15,188 bases of DNA from the NCBI GenBank assembly GCA_017437165.1, contig JAFSBS010000099.1, forward strand, positions 1 to 15,188, in the 5' to 3' direction. The notes beneath the pieces are model-generated. The model saw nothing but the letters and a program-made list of their open reading frames with translations, searched no databases and had not been told where the DNA came from. Numbering within the stretch: position 1 is the first letter of the stretch; each line of letters begins with the position of its first letter. Of this stretch, positions 7,801-14,022 are shown piece by piece. The translations under genes were made by a program, and so were the position numbers. This stretch comes from Clostridia bacterium (GTDB lineage Bacteria > Bacillota > Clostridia > Oscillospirales > Acutalibacteraceae).

Positions 7801-7889
7801 ATGCATGGAGAAGTGAAGGTAACAGATGGTCTTATGAATATATCTTTAAAAGAACAGGTATTCTTAAGACACCGGTTATAAAGAATTGA
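4815..7889 (+). CDS. Large cytoplasmic glycoside hydrolase, GH106-like architecture
   Basis: The ATG at 4815 is preferred (1024 residues): GGTGA lies a few bases upstream, while in-frame ATGs at 4767 and 4782 fall inside a terminator. There is no signal peptide. An N-terminal TIM-barrel-like part has PFWAWND (27-33), GGFHMHVRTGL (53-63) and LYDEDRWPSG (92-101), followed by the acidic candidates FTDEP (Glu234), HMMEEP (about 325-330) and SELYG (Glu384). A GATase-like segment (about residues 465-590) resembles the trimerisation domain found in beta-galactosidase families. The C-terminus looks like beta-sandwich domains, including a WQGPDAWRSEG stretch. This order fits distant relatives of GH106 (alpha-L-rhamnosidase), but the substrate is not established. 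The stop codon TGA lies inside a heptamer repeat. The gene is flanked by its own promoter and terminator. Confidence 0.75.
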   Translation: MLYKKNSSKTLSKELFKNPTSEYRGTPFWAWNDYLTKEELSRQIEIFNEMGLGGFHMHVRTGLKNQYLSEEFMGLVKHCVEKAKDEKMLAWLYDEDRWPSGAAGGLVTKDEKYRARCLLFTTEKEGELTENNDSRAEGGRTGNGKLLACYDVILDKDGYLDSYKRINEDDEAKGTKWYALLEIHGKSSWYNDQAYLDTLSVEAVKKFVEVTHEKYKDTVGDEFDKTVPAIFTDEPQFTRKQVFDNSFDTDDVCMPWTDNVEELYKKTYGADILDTLPEIFWDLKNSKVSLHRYRYHDFIAELFAVSFADTVGNWCRENNISLTGHMMEEPTLESQTAALGEAMRSYRGFELPGIDMLCNLREFTTAKQAQSAVHQFGYEGILSELYGVTGWECDFRTYKYQGDWQAALGITIRVPHLSWYSMAGEAKRDYPASISYQSPWYKEYSAVEDHFARVNTALTRGKPIVKVGVIHPVESFWLHWGPNDKSAVFRDSCDEKFQQLTEWLIEGSIDFNFISESLFPTLCEKGGNPLKVGQMEYDAIVVPACETLRSTTLDRLEEFKKNGGKLIFLGAAPKYCDAVESSRGKELYENSENVEYSQAAVLTALDENRTVTLRFANGNLTDNLLYQLRQDNTCKWLFVAHSKEPHNKDTDRGRDVKITVEGEYIVTVFDTQTGDNYPADVTYMNGKTIINQHIYGYDSFLYKLEDGKKENIKNEKEINEETFDTPYYVDYTLSEENVLLLDMAEYKLEDDEEFSKKEEILRLDNILRERLGLRERGGAVVQPWVYGEKAPITKVTLKYTFESEIDYSGAVLALEDAEKAEIIFNGNPVKNEVTGNFVDISILKVKLPDIVKGTNVLLVTLPFGETENLESMYLLGNFGVRVMGRVASIIALPEKLYFGDIVNQGLPFFGGNITYKIPVTVKNNQLTVCASFYRGALVTASLDNKEFGKIIYPPYKAKVDTENGEHILSLKLYTNRFNSFGSVHLLDKMERWQGPDAWRSEGNRWSYEYIFKRTGILKTPVIKN

Positions 7890-7909
7890 AAATGAAAAAT
7901 TGAAAATTA
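7882..7909. repeat. Degenerate AT-rich heptamer array, four units
   Basis: Four 7-base units, AGAATTG, AAAATGA, AAAATTG and AAAATTA, run without gaps. The first supplies most of the last two codons of the glycosidase gene, including its stop. The array opens a composite repeat that continues to the terminator hairpin ending at 7996; a diverged copy occurs at 14655-14786. Confidence 0.6.
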
Positions 7910-7948
7910 AGGAAATACTGCGGTTTGATTATAATTAGATATAAATAA

Positions 7949-7996
7949 AAAGACTACATTCTTTCATTTAACCTTAAATGAGAGAATGTGGTTTTT
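7949..7996 (+). terminator. Long intrinsic terminator after the glycosidase gene
   Basis: Arms 7949-7971 and 7974-7996 pair over 23 positions with only G-U wobbles, and end in TTTTT. The inner part is homologous to the terminator at 14731-14786. Confidence 0.85.
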
Positions 7997-7997
7997 G

Positions 7998-8032
7998 TTT
8001 CCTGTTTCCTGATTTCTGATGACTGACAACTG
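7998..8032. repeat. Degenerate heptamer array, five CTG-ending units
   Basis: Five contiguous 7-base units, TTTCCTG, TTTCCTG, ATTTCTG, ATGACTG and ACAACTG, all end in CTG. The array directly follows the terminator of the glycosidase gene. A three-unit relative lies at 1538-1558. No open frame uses it. Confidence 0.6.
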
Positions 8033-8097
8033 AAATAAACTGTCTTTTTGTATATATAGTTAAAGATTTGTCAATACTTTTTTGTAACTACTTATCA

Positions 8098-8126
8098 TTG
8101 AAAATTGGTATAAAATGTAATATAAT
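8098..8126 (+). promoter_or_regulatory. Promoter of the sodium-pump subunit genes
   Basis: TTGAAA (8098-8103) and TATAAT (8121-8126) are spaced by 17 bases. The start would be near 8133. The leader contains a 7-bp hairpin, TGATTTG (8138-8144) with CAAATCA (8152-8158), before the ribosome site. Confidence 0.7.
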
Positions 8127-8184
8127 GTAAAATGCGATGATTTGGTGTTATCAAATCAAAAAAATACAGAAAAGGAAAGATATT

Positions 8185-9348
8185 ATGGAAATTCTTCTTG
8201 AAATCTGGTCAAAAATTCTTGCGCTTTTTGATGCAGTAATGCAAATGGATGTACCTGATGAAATTCTTCCTATGATTGTTATGTGGTGCATCGGTGGTCT
8301 TCTTATTTATCTTGCAATTGCAAAAGATATGGAGCCAACACTTCTTTTACCAATGGGTTTTGGTACAATTCTTGTAAACCTTCCTCTTGCTCTTACAGAG
8401 GGTGTTATTTCTGAGCATGGTGCTATTGAAATCCTCTATAATGCAGGTGTTGCAAATGAGCTTTTCCCATTACTTCTCTTTATTGGTATCGGTGCTATGA
8501 TTGACTTCGGCCCACTTCTTTCTAACCCGAAACTTATGATTTTCGGTGCAGCAGCTCAGTTCGGTATTTTCTTTACACTTACTGTTGCTTCACTCTTCTT
8601 CCCAATAAACGAAGCAGCATCTATTGCTATTATTGGTGCAGCAGATGGTCCTACATCAATCTTTGTTGCTACTGCACTTAACTCACAGTATATCGGTGCT
8701 ATTATTGTTGCGGCTTATTCTTATATGGCTCTTGTTCCAATTGTTCAGCCACCGGTTATTAAATTGCTTACAACAAAAAAAGAACGTAAAATCAGAATGA
8801 AATACGAAGGAAAAGCTGTTTCAAAAACTACAAGAATTCTTTTCCCTATAGTTGTTTCAGTTATTGCTGGTGTTGTTTCACCACAGTCAGCAGTTCTTAT
8901 TGGTTTCCTTATGTTCGGTAACCTTATAAGAGAATGCGGTGTTCTTGATTCTCTTTCAGAGACAGCACAAAAAGTTCTTGCAAACCTTGTAACAATTCTT
9001 TTAGGTATTACTGTTGCAAGAAATATGAATGCAGATGCATTCTTAACATTGGAGACTGCTCTTATTCTCTGTCTTGGTCTTGTTGCTTTCATTTTCGATA
9101 CAGCAGGCGGTGTTCTTTTCGCAAAATTCTTGAACCTTTTCTTACCGGAAGGCAAAAAATTCAACCCAATGATTGGTGCTGCAGGTATTTCTGCATTCCC
9201 AATGTCATCTCGTGTTGTTCACAAGTTGGGTCTTGAAGAAGATAATCAGAACTTCCTTCTTATGCACGCAACCGGCGTTAATGTTTCAGGTCAGGTTGCA
9301 TCAGTTATTGCAGGTGGTATGATTCTTAACTTCTTTGGTAGCAATTGA
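8185..9348 (+). CDS. oadB: Sodium-translocating decarboxylase, beta subunit
   Basis: I choose the ATG at 8185 (387 residues), which follows AAAGGAAAG; an in-frame ATG at 8137 lies almost at the transcription start. The protein is an integral membrane subunit with many hydrophobic segments. It has the family signature GAADGPTSIF with the conserved Asp154 used in sodium translocation, and the conserved second half MIGAAGISAFPMSSRVV (329-345) followed by HATGVNVSGQVAS (361-373). Such subunits decarboxylate a carboxybiotin group held by a partner protein and pump sodium out; they serve oxaloacetate, methylmalonyl-CoA or glutaconyl-CoA decarboxylases, which cannot be told apart from this chain. 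The downstream small gene is probably the gamma subunit. No carboxyltransferase or biotin carrier gene is adjacent. Confidence 0.92.
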   Translation: MEILLEIWSKILALFDAVMQMDVPDEILPMIVMWCIGGLLIYLAIAKDMEPTLLLPMGFGTILVNLPLALTEGVISEHGAIEILYNAGVANELFPLLLFIGIGAMIDFGPLLSNPKLMIFGAAAQFGIFFTLTVASLFFPINEAASIAIIGAADGPTSIFVATALNSQYIGAIIVAAYSYMALVPIVQPPVIKLLTTKKERKIRMKYEGKAVSKTTRILFPIVVSVIAGVVSPQSAVLIGFLMFGNLIRECGVLDSLSETAQKVLANLVTILLGITVARNMNADAFLTLETALILCLGLVAFIFDTAGGVLFAKFLNLFLPEGKKFNPMIGAAGISAFPMSSRVVHKLGLEEDNQNFLLMHATGVNVSGQVASVIAGGMILNFFGSN

Positions 9349-9363
9349 TAGGGGGTATTCAGA

Positions 9364-9552
9364 ATGTTTAATATGTTATTACAGGCAAATGCATTTCAGG
9401 GACTTGCATTTACAACAGAAAATTTAAGTGAATCTCTTATTTGTTCTATTGCCGGTATGGCGGGTATCTTTATTGTTGTTGGTATTATTATTTTAAGTAC
9501 AGCACTTCTTAATAAATTCAGTTCTTCAGGAAAAAATAAAGATAAAGAATAA
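9364..9552 (+). CDS. Probable gamma (OadG-like) subunit of the sodium-pump decarboxylase
   Basis: The 62-residue product has a hydrophobic span (about residues 24-49, GMAGIFIVVGIIILSTALL) followed by a short polar tail rich in Ser, Lys and Asp/Glu. This matches the shape of OadG/MmdD-like gamma subunits, one membrane helix plus a cytosolic tail, which help assemble the beta and alpha subunits. It starts 15 bases after the beta gene with AGGGGG as ribosome site and shares its terminator, so the two are co-transcribed. It is shorter than typical OadG, and the sequence signature is weak, so position carries much of the call. Order beta then gamma differs from the gamma-alpha-beta order of the classical oxaloacetate decarboxylase operon. 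Confidence 0.65.
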   Translation: MFNMLLQANAFQGLAFTTENLSESLICSIAGMAGIFIVVGIIILSTALLNKFSSSGKNKDKE

Positions 9553-9557
9553 TATTA

Positions 9558-9597
9558 AAAACAATCCGAATTTAAGATGATCTTCGGATTGTTTTAT
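9558..9597 (+). terminator. Intrinsic terminator of the sodium-pump operon
   Basis: A perfect 13-bp stem (9558-9570 with 9583-9595) closes a 12-base loop; the right arm ends in TTTT. Confidence 0.82.
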
Positions 9598-9622
9598 TGT
9601 AACATTGCCTAAAAAGTTACAA
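9597..9622. promoter_or_regulatory. TTGTAAC/GTTACAA inverted repeat upstream of the amidase gene
   Basis: TTGTAAC (9597-9603) and GTTACAA (9616-9622) form a 7-bp inverted repeat with a 12-base gap, about 50 bases upstream of the -35 box. It shares the GTTAC word with the region upstream of the first secreted hydrolase. A regulatory role is inferred only. Confidence 0.3.
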
Positions 9623-9670
9623 TTTTTAATCATTTATTGTGGCATTGTGCAAGAAAAAGTGTCGAAAAAC

Positions 9671-9699
9671 TTGACAAACACGAAATATTATAGTATTAT
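9671..9699 (+). promoter_or_regulatory. Promoter of the secreted amidase-like gene
   Basis: A consensus TTGACA (9671-9676) is followed after 17 bases by TATTAT (9694-9699). The start would be near 9706. An inverted repeat TTACAA-CT-TTGTAA (9713-9726) lies in the short leader and could be an operator. Confidence 0.7.
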
Positions 9700-9742
9700 C
9701 GTAGCACAATTATTACAACTTTGTAACTTTTAAGGAGAAAAT

Positions 9743-11173
9743 ATGACAAAAAAATTAATTTCAGTAATTTTCGCGTTGATTTTTACTATAAGTTCATTTT
9801 CTGTTTTAAGCGTAACAGTTTCGGCTGCAAATAATACAAATCAAAAAGAATATCCATATAAAACAGATGAGGCATTAAGTTATGCTGCAAAAAACTGGAA
9901 CAGTGGTGTTGGTCTTTGTGCTGAATTCGTTTCAAGATGTATTCAGGCAGGCGGTATAGATGTTTTTGAACCTATAGTTGTTAATTTATATAATGCACTT
10001 AATGGTACTCATGGAACATCTTACAAACTTACATTGACAAATGGTAAGAGTGGTACTCTTAAAATGTCAGATAACGAGGGCAAGGTAGGTAAAGGTGACC
10101 CTATTTTCTACTACTGTAATAACTGTAAAAGATACACTCACGCAATTATTTGCAATGGTGTTAATAAAGATGGTTACATTCAGGATTATGCGCACAATAA
10201 AGCGCACAATGGTCAGAAACAGACTTATACATATTATTGTTGTGGCTCCGGTCAGAACTGGACAATGTATTCAATCGTTTTAGATAAAGGTCTTCTTCGT
10301 TACGGGGCAAGAACAACTGTAAAAGTTCCTGAAATAAATTATCTTAAAAATGGTGCAAATGGTGTTGTAGTAAAGTGGACTGCAATTGAAGGTGCAGAAA
10401 AATACAATCTTTACAGAAAAACAGATTCAACAGGTTGGAAAAGGGTTGTTACAACTTCAAAAACTGCATTTTCAGATAAAACTATTTCAAACAATGTAAA
10501 ATATAAATATACTGTAAGAGCGATAGATGACAATGTTTTAAGTCAGTATTATGATGGTAAAACTGTTGTTTCACTTGCTGCCCCAAAACTTTCAATTGCA
10601 AACAACATCGGTTCAGTGACTGTTAAGTGGTCAAAAATAGATAATGCCGATGGATACTATGTTTACAGAGCAAACGAAAAAGGCAGTTGGGTTAAAGTAG
10701 CAACTGTCAAGGGTACAACTACACTCAGGTTTGATGATAAAAATGTCGAAAGCGGAAAAACTTACAAATACACTGTAAGAGCCTACGACGGTGCTGTTGC
10801 AGGTGCATACCTTAACAGCGGTGTAAGTATTATGTATTTAGCAACACCATCATTATTTAAAGCAACTGAAACAGAAAAAGGTGTAAACATTACATTTAAA
10901 GCAGTCGAAGGTGCGCAAAAATATCGTGTTTACAGAAAAGCGGTTGGCGACAAGAATTGGCGTACTTTAGGTGAAGTTACAACAAACAGTTATACTGATA
11001 ATACAGTAAAAGCAGATGTAACTTACATTTACACAGCAAGAGCTTTAAACGAAAATACATTAAGTAACTACCAGCAAAATCCTGTTAACTACAGAATCGG
11101 TAAAAAAGGTAATGTTTCACAGAATGAACAAATTATAAAGTCTGTTTTGAAAGATGCAACAAGTAAAAAATAA
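9743..11173 (+). CDS. Secreted amidase/cysteine-peptidase-like protein with three fibronectin type III domains
   Basis: The 476-residue protein has a signal peptide (1 to about 28, VSA-A). Residues about 35-185 form an amidase-like (CHAP/Amidase_6-type) catalytic domain: YAAKNWNSGVGLCAEFVSRC with the candidate nucleophile Cys59, an AGGID turn, and THAIIC with candidate His133. Extra cysteines at 66, 125, 128 and 137, with CNNC at 125-128, suggest disulfides or a metal site. Three fibronectin type III repeats follow (about 190-280, 283-368, 371-458), each with the core pattern of a buried Trp or aromatic, a YxxYR strand and a YKYTVRA-like strand. The family cuts peptide or amide bonds in peptidoglycan; the repeats probably bind wall or surface polymers. 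The tail is polar, unlike the tails of the other two secreted proteins. Ribosome site AAGGAG precedes the ATG; the gene is monocistronic. Confidence 0.78.
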   Translation: MTKKLISVIFALIFTISSFSVLSVTVSAANNTNQKEYPYKTDEALSYAAKNWNSGVGLCAEFVSRCIQAGGIDVFEPIVVNLYNALNGTHGTSYKLTLTNGKSGTLKMSDNEGKVGKGDPIFYYCNNCKRYTHAIICNGVNKDGYIQDYAHNKAHNGQKQTYTYYCCGSGQNWTMYSIVLDKGLLRYGARTTVKVPEINYLKNGANGVVVKWTAIEGAEKYNLYRKTDSTGWKRVVTTSKTAFSDKTISNNVKYKYTVRAIDDNVLSQYYDGKTVVSLAAPKLSIANNIGSVTVKWSKIDNADGYYVYRANEKGSWVKVATVKGTTTLRFDDKNVESGKTYKYTVRAYDGAVAGAYLNSGVSIMYLATPSLFKATETEKGVNITFKAVEGAQKYRVYRKAVGDKNWRTLGEVTTNSYTDNTVKADVTYIYTARALNENTLSNYQQNPVNYRIGKKGNVSQNEQIIKSVLKDATSKK

Positions 11174-11177
11174 AAGT

Positions 11178-11216
11178 ACAAGACGAGATTATCAAAAAAT
11201 CTCGTCTTGTTTTTTA
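11178..11216. terminator. Bidirectional intrinsic terminator between convergent genes
   Basis: A perfect 13-bp stem (11178-11190 with 11198-11210) closes a 7-base loop and is followed by six T residues on the + strand; on the - strand a T-rich run also follows. It serves the amidase gene and the convergent glycosidase gene ending at 11223. Confidence 0.87.
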
Positions 11217-11222
11217 TGTTTT

Positions 11223-12722
11223 TTATAAAACGAAGAAAGCACAACTACCGGGATTTAATGTAACTTTACCTGAAACTGTTTCTCCTTTAAGTTCAGGAAT
11301 ACTGTCATTTTCACCTAATACTAAAGGTTTGCCATTAAGTGTCATAACTCTTGAACGGAGTTTGCCCTGACCTTCAAGTATATAACTTTCTGCTTCTTTT
11401 GGTAACTCAACATCGGTTGTATCGGTTCTTGAGTTGTTTATTACAAGATAAACCAAACCATTTTTGCCATCTTTTCTTGAATGAGCGTAAACGTGAGCGC
11501 CCTCACGGATAGTTTCTCCGGTTTCATAAACTTCTTTACCCATAAGTCTGTTCCAGAGAAGAACTGCGAAATAGTTAGGTCTTGGCTCGAATGTACCATG
11601 CTCTAAGAAACCATAAGCAGATGAAGCCAATGTATTATGGAAAATTATACCATCGGTAACAGTTGAAAATTCACCGAGTTCGTTGAGTGTTCTCGGAACA
11701 TCTAAATAAGTTGGAGCCCAGGTGTTACCACCACAACCGGCATCACCGGATTCTGTAACCCACATCTGTCCACCCGGTACATATCTGTCACGGCGGTCAA
11801 TATATTGCCTTGCACATGAAGCGGCAGTTGCTAAATACTGCTCTGTAAGACAAGCAGATTCCGGCCAGTGACCACCCATTGCGGCACCACGTTCAGAAAC
11901 ACCATTGTAATAGTGGTAACTGAAAACATCCATTTTTACTTTCTGGTCACCTAAAAGTTGTTCGGTTGTTACCATTTCTAATGCAGATGCGATACCACCA
12001 CCTGCCTGGTCCATATCAATATTAAATAGATTTATGTCACCAACTGTACAAGGTCCAACAAAAAGACATTCAGGATAATTTTCTTTAAGCCATGCACCAA
12101 AAATATCGTGGTCACGAGCGTGGTCTTCTGCTGTATAACCATCAGGCAAACCACTCATTACCATCATATTTGGTTCGTTTGTAAATTCCGCCGCGCTAAT
12201 CGGTACACCATATTCCTTTGAGAATGAGAAAATAAGTTCTGCCTGTTCTAACGGATAAGGTTCATCTGCTGAATGAATACCGGGGCAGTTTGCCATAGAA
12301 AGTAATAATTTACCATCAATTGCTTTTACAAATTCAAGAACTCCAATCCATTGTTCTTTTGTAAGAAGATTCTGGAAACCTTCAGGCACTTTACCGTTAC
12401 AATGTCCATCAAAATCATAATAAGTCTTATTTGCCCATGTACCTGAAACACGCACCCAGGCAGTACCAAGTTCCTTCGCCATTTTACGAAGACGTGGGTT
12501 ATAAAGGTCAATAGGGTCATACCATTGTTGTAAATTGCCCATATCCTGCCAATTTTCAATTACAGGGAATTCTTCTGTTCCATCTACTTGTGCTTCTGTA
12601 TATGCAGTCCAGAAAGTACCACCGGTAACTTCGGTCATTTCAACATTGTAAGAAACAAGTCTTTCATCCATTTCACGAAGTTTTTTAAGCCCTGATAATT
12701 TTAATTTGATAAATTCTGCCAT
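11223..12722 (-). CDS. Cytoplasmic glycoside hydrolase, GH79/heparanase-like
   Basis: The ATG at 12722 is chosen (499 residues) because AAGGTGG lies seven bases before it; in-frame codons further upstream overlap the promoter. The fold is a clan-A TIM barrel plus a beta-sandwich: the GTAWVRVSGTWAN strand (86-98), AAEFTNEPN with acid/base candidate Glu183, FSYHYYNG (267-274), and MWVTESGDAGCGG with nucleophile candidate Glu324. The NEP and TES motifs with the preceding GGT-like segment are typical of GH79 (beta-glucuronidase, heparanase) and related families. A C-terminal beta domain (about 400-499) follows. There is no signal peptide, so it acts on imported oligosaccharides. The substrate could be a uronic acid glycoside, but close families (GH30, GH39, GH51) share the motifs. 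Confidence 0.7.
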   Translation of the reverse strand: MAEFIKLKLSGLKKLREMDERLVSYNVEMTEVTGGTFWTAYTEAQVDGTEEFPVIENWQDMGNLQQWYDPIDLYNPRLRKMAKELGTAWVRVSGTWANKTYYDFDGHCNGKVPEGFQNLLTKEQWIGVLEFVKAIDGKLLLSMANCPGIHSADEPYPLEQAELIFSFSKEYGVPISAAEFTNEPNMMVMSGLPDGYTAEDHARDHDIFGAWLKENYPECLFVGPCTVGDINLFNIDMDQAGGGIASALEMVTTEQLLGDQKVKMDVFSYHYYNGVSERGAAMGGHWPESACLTEQYLATAASCARQYIDRRDRYVPGGQMWVTESGDAGCGGNTWAPTYLDVPRTLNELGEFSTVTDGIIFHNTLASSAYGFLEHGTFEPRPNYFAVLLWNRLMGKEVYETGETIREGAHVYAHSRKDGKNGLVYLVINNSRTDTTDVELPKEAESYILEGQGKLRSRVMTLNGKPLVLGENDSIPELKGETVSGKVTLNPGSCAFFVL

Positions 12723-12755
12723 AAAAATCCACCTTTTTATAATAATTTTGTTTAT

Positions 12756-12784
12756 ATTATACATAAGAATTAAAAGTATAGCAA
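12756..12784 (-). promoter_or_regulatory. Promoter of the GH79-like gene
   Basis: On the - strand TTGCTA (12784-12779) and TATAAT (12761-12756) are separated by 17 bases. The start would be near 12749, giving a leader of about 27 bases. Confidence 0.62.
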
Positions 12785-12842
12785 GAGGAAAAAGAAAACA
12801 TTTATAAATTATTAAAAATTTGAATTTTGTTAATAAAAAGAG

Positions 12843-12871
12843 TTGTTCATTTGCAAAAAATTTGATAGAAT
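12843..12871 (+). promoter_or_regulatory. Promoter of the pit operon
   Basis: TTGTTC (12843-12848) and TAGAAT (12866-12871) are separated by 17 bases. The predicted start near 12878 is three bases before an 18-bp palindrome. Confidence 0.5.
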
Positions 12872-12880
12872 GTAATAGCG

Positions 12881-12898
12881 AATTAAGAATTCTTAATT
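12881..12898. promoter_or_regulatory. 18-bp perfect palindrome, probable operator of the pit operon
   Basis: AATTAAGAATTCTTAATT is a perfect palindrome with no gap, placed immediately after the predicted transcription start and about 38 bases before the GTG start. Position and symmetry fit a site for a dimeric repressor, but I do not recognise the regulator. It has no T run and is not a terminator. Confidence 0.45.
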
Positions 12899-12935
12899 TG
12901 GATAAACATAGAAATTTTTACAGGAGTGAAGTAGT

Positions 12936-13991
12936 GTGGATTTATCTTTCTCATATTTCTGGGAACAAATGATGGCAAATCCGTTGCTTTTAATGGCAGT
13001 TGTACTTACTTTGGGCGTTATTCTCGTTAATGGTTGGACTGATGCACCAAACGCTATTGCAACTTGTGTTGTAACCCGTTGTCTTTCACCAAGACTTGCA
13101 ATTTTAATGGCGGCAATCTTCAACTTTTTAGGTGTATTTATAATGAGCCTTGTTAACGCGACTGTTGCACAGACTATTACTAAAATGGTCGATTTCGGTA
13201 CGAATTCCCACGAAGCGATAGTGGCTTTGAGTGCTGCACTTTTTGCAATTGTATTGTGGGCAATTTTAGCGTGGGTATTTGGTATTCCTACAAGCGAAAG
13301 TCACGCTTTAATTGCAGGGCTTACAGGTGGTGCTATAGCACTTCATGGTGGGCTTACAGGTGTTAATGGTGCTGAATGGGTAAAGGTTATTTATGGTCTT
13401 GTTATTTCTGTATTTTTAGGATTTATATTAGGTTTTATTATTTGTAGAATTGTTGTTATGATTTTCAGAAATATACAAAGAAATAAAACAGAAACATTCT
13501 TCCGATTCGCCCAAATTGGTGGTGCTGCAGCAATGAGTTTTATGCACGGCGCACAGGATGGTCAGAAATTTATGGGTGTTATACTTTTAAGTCTTTTACT
13601 TGTTAATGGTCAGAGTGCCGAAAATGTCAGTGTTGAAATGCCTATATGGTTAATGGCACTTTGCTCAATAGTTATGGGTGTAGGTACTTCAATAGGTGGT
13701 AAAAAGATTATTAAGTCTGTTGGTATGGATATGGTAAAACTTGAAAAATATCAAGGGTTTTCAGCAGACCTTGCTGCATCTGTATCACTTTTAATAAGTT
13801 CGGTTTTTGGTATTCCTGTTTCAACAACACACGCAAAAACAACTGCAATTATGGGTGTTGGTGCAGTAAGAAGAATCTCTGCAATCAATTTTTCAGTAGT
13901 AAAAGAAATGGCGGTAACATGGATATTGACCTTCCCGGGTTGTGGGTTGATTGGTTTTATAATGACAAAAATATTTATGGCAATATTCTGA
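12936..13991 (+). CDS. pit: PiT-family inorganic phosphate transporter
   Basis: The 351-residue membrane protein has the internal duplication of the PiT family. The first copy carries the signature GWTDAPNAIAT (33-43) and a GIPTSESHALIAG segment (116-128); the second carries HGAQDGQKFMG (204-214) and the matching GIPVSTTHAKTTAIMG (292-307). PiT proteins import phosphate, usually as a metal-phosphate complex, using the proton or sodium gradient. The start is the GTG at 12936, ten bases after AGGAG. The usual GANDVANA-type motif is changed here to GWTDAPNA, a variant I associate with Clostridia. The following DUF47 gene, 31 bases downstream, is its regular partner. A palindrome in the leader suggests transcriptional control. 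Confidence 0.92.
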   Translation: MDLSFSYFWEQMMANPLLLMAVVLTLGVILVNGWTDAPNAIATCVVTRCLSPRLAILMAAIFNFLGVFIMSLVNATVAQTITKMVDFGTNSHEAIVALSAALFAIVLWAILAWVFGIPTSESHALIAGLTGGAIALHGGLTGVNGAEWVKVIYGLVISVFLGFILGFIICRIVVMIFRNIQRNKTETFFRFAQIGGAAAMSFMHGAQDGQKFMGVILLSLLLVNGQSAENVSVEMPIWLMALCSIVMGVGTSIGGKKIIKSVGMDMVKLEKYQGFSADLAASVSLLISSVFGIPVSTTHAKTTAIMGVGAVRRISAINFSVVKEMAVTWILTFPGCGLIGFIMTKIFMAIF

Positions 13992-14022
13992 TATGTTTTT
14001 TAAAATGAAAGGATGTTAAATT

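Noticed and set aside
8133..8184. Riboswitch in the leader of the sodium-pump operon
   Set aside because: Only one 7-bp hairpin is present in about 50 bases, too little for a known riboswitch class.
8745..9164. 139-codon - strand frame inside the beta-subunit gene
   Set aside because: It is antisense to a clearly conserved membrane protein, has no ribosome site and a composition typical of a shadow frame.
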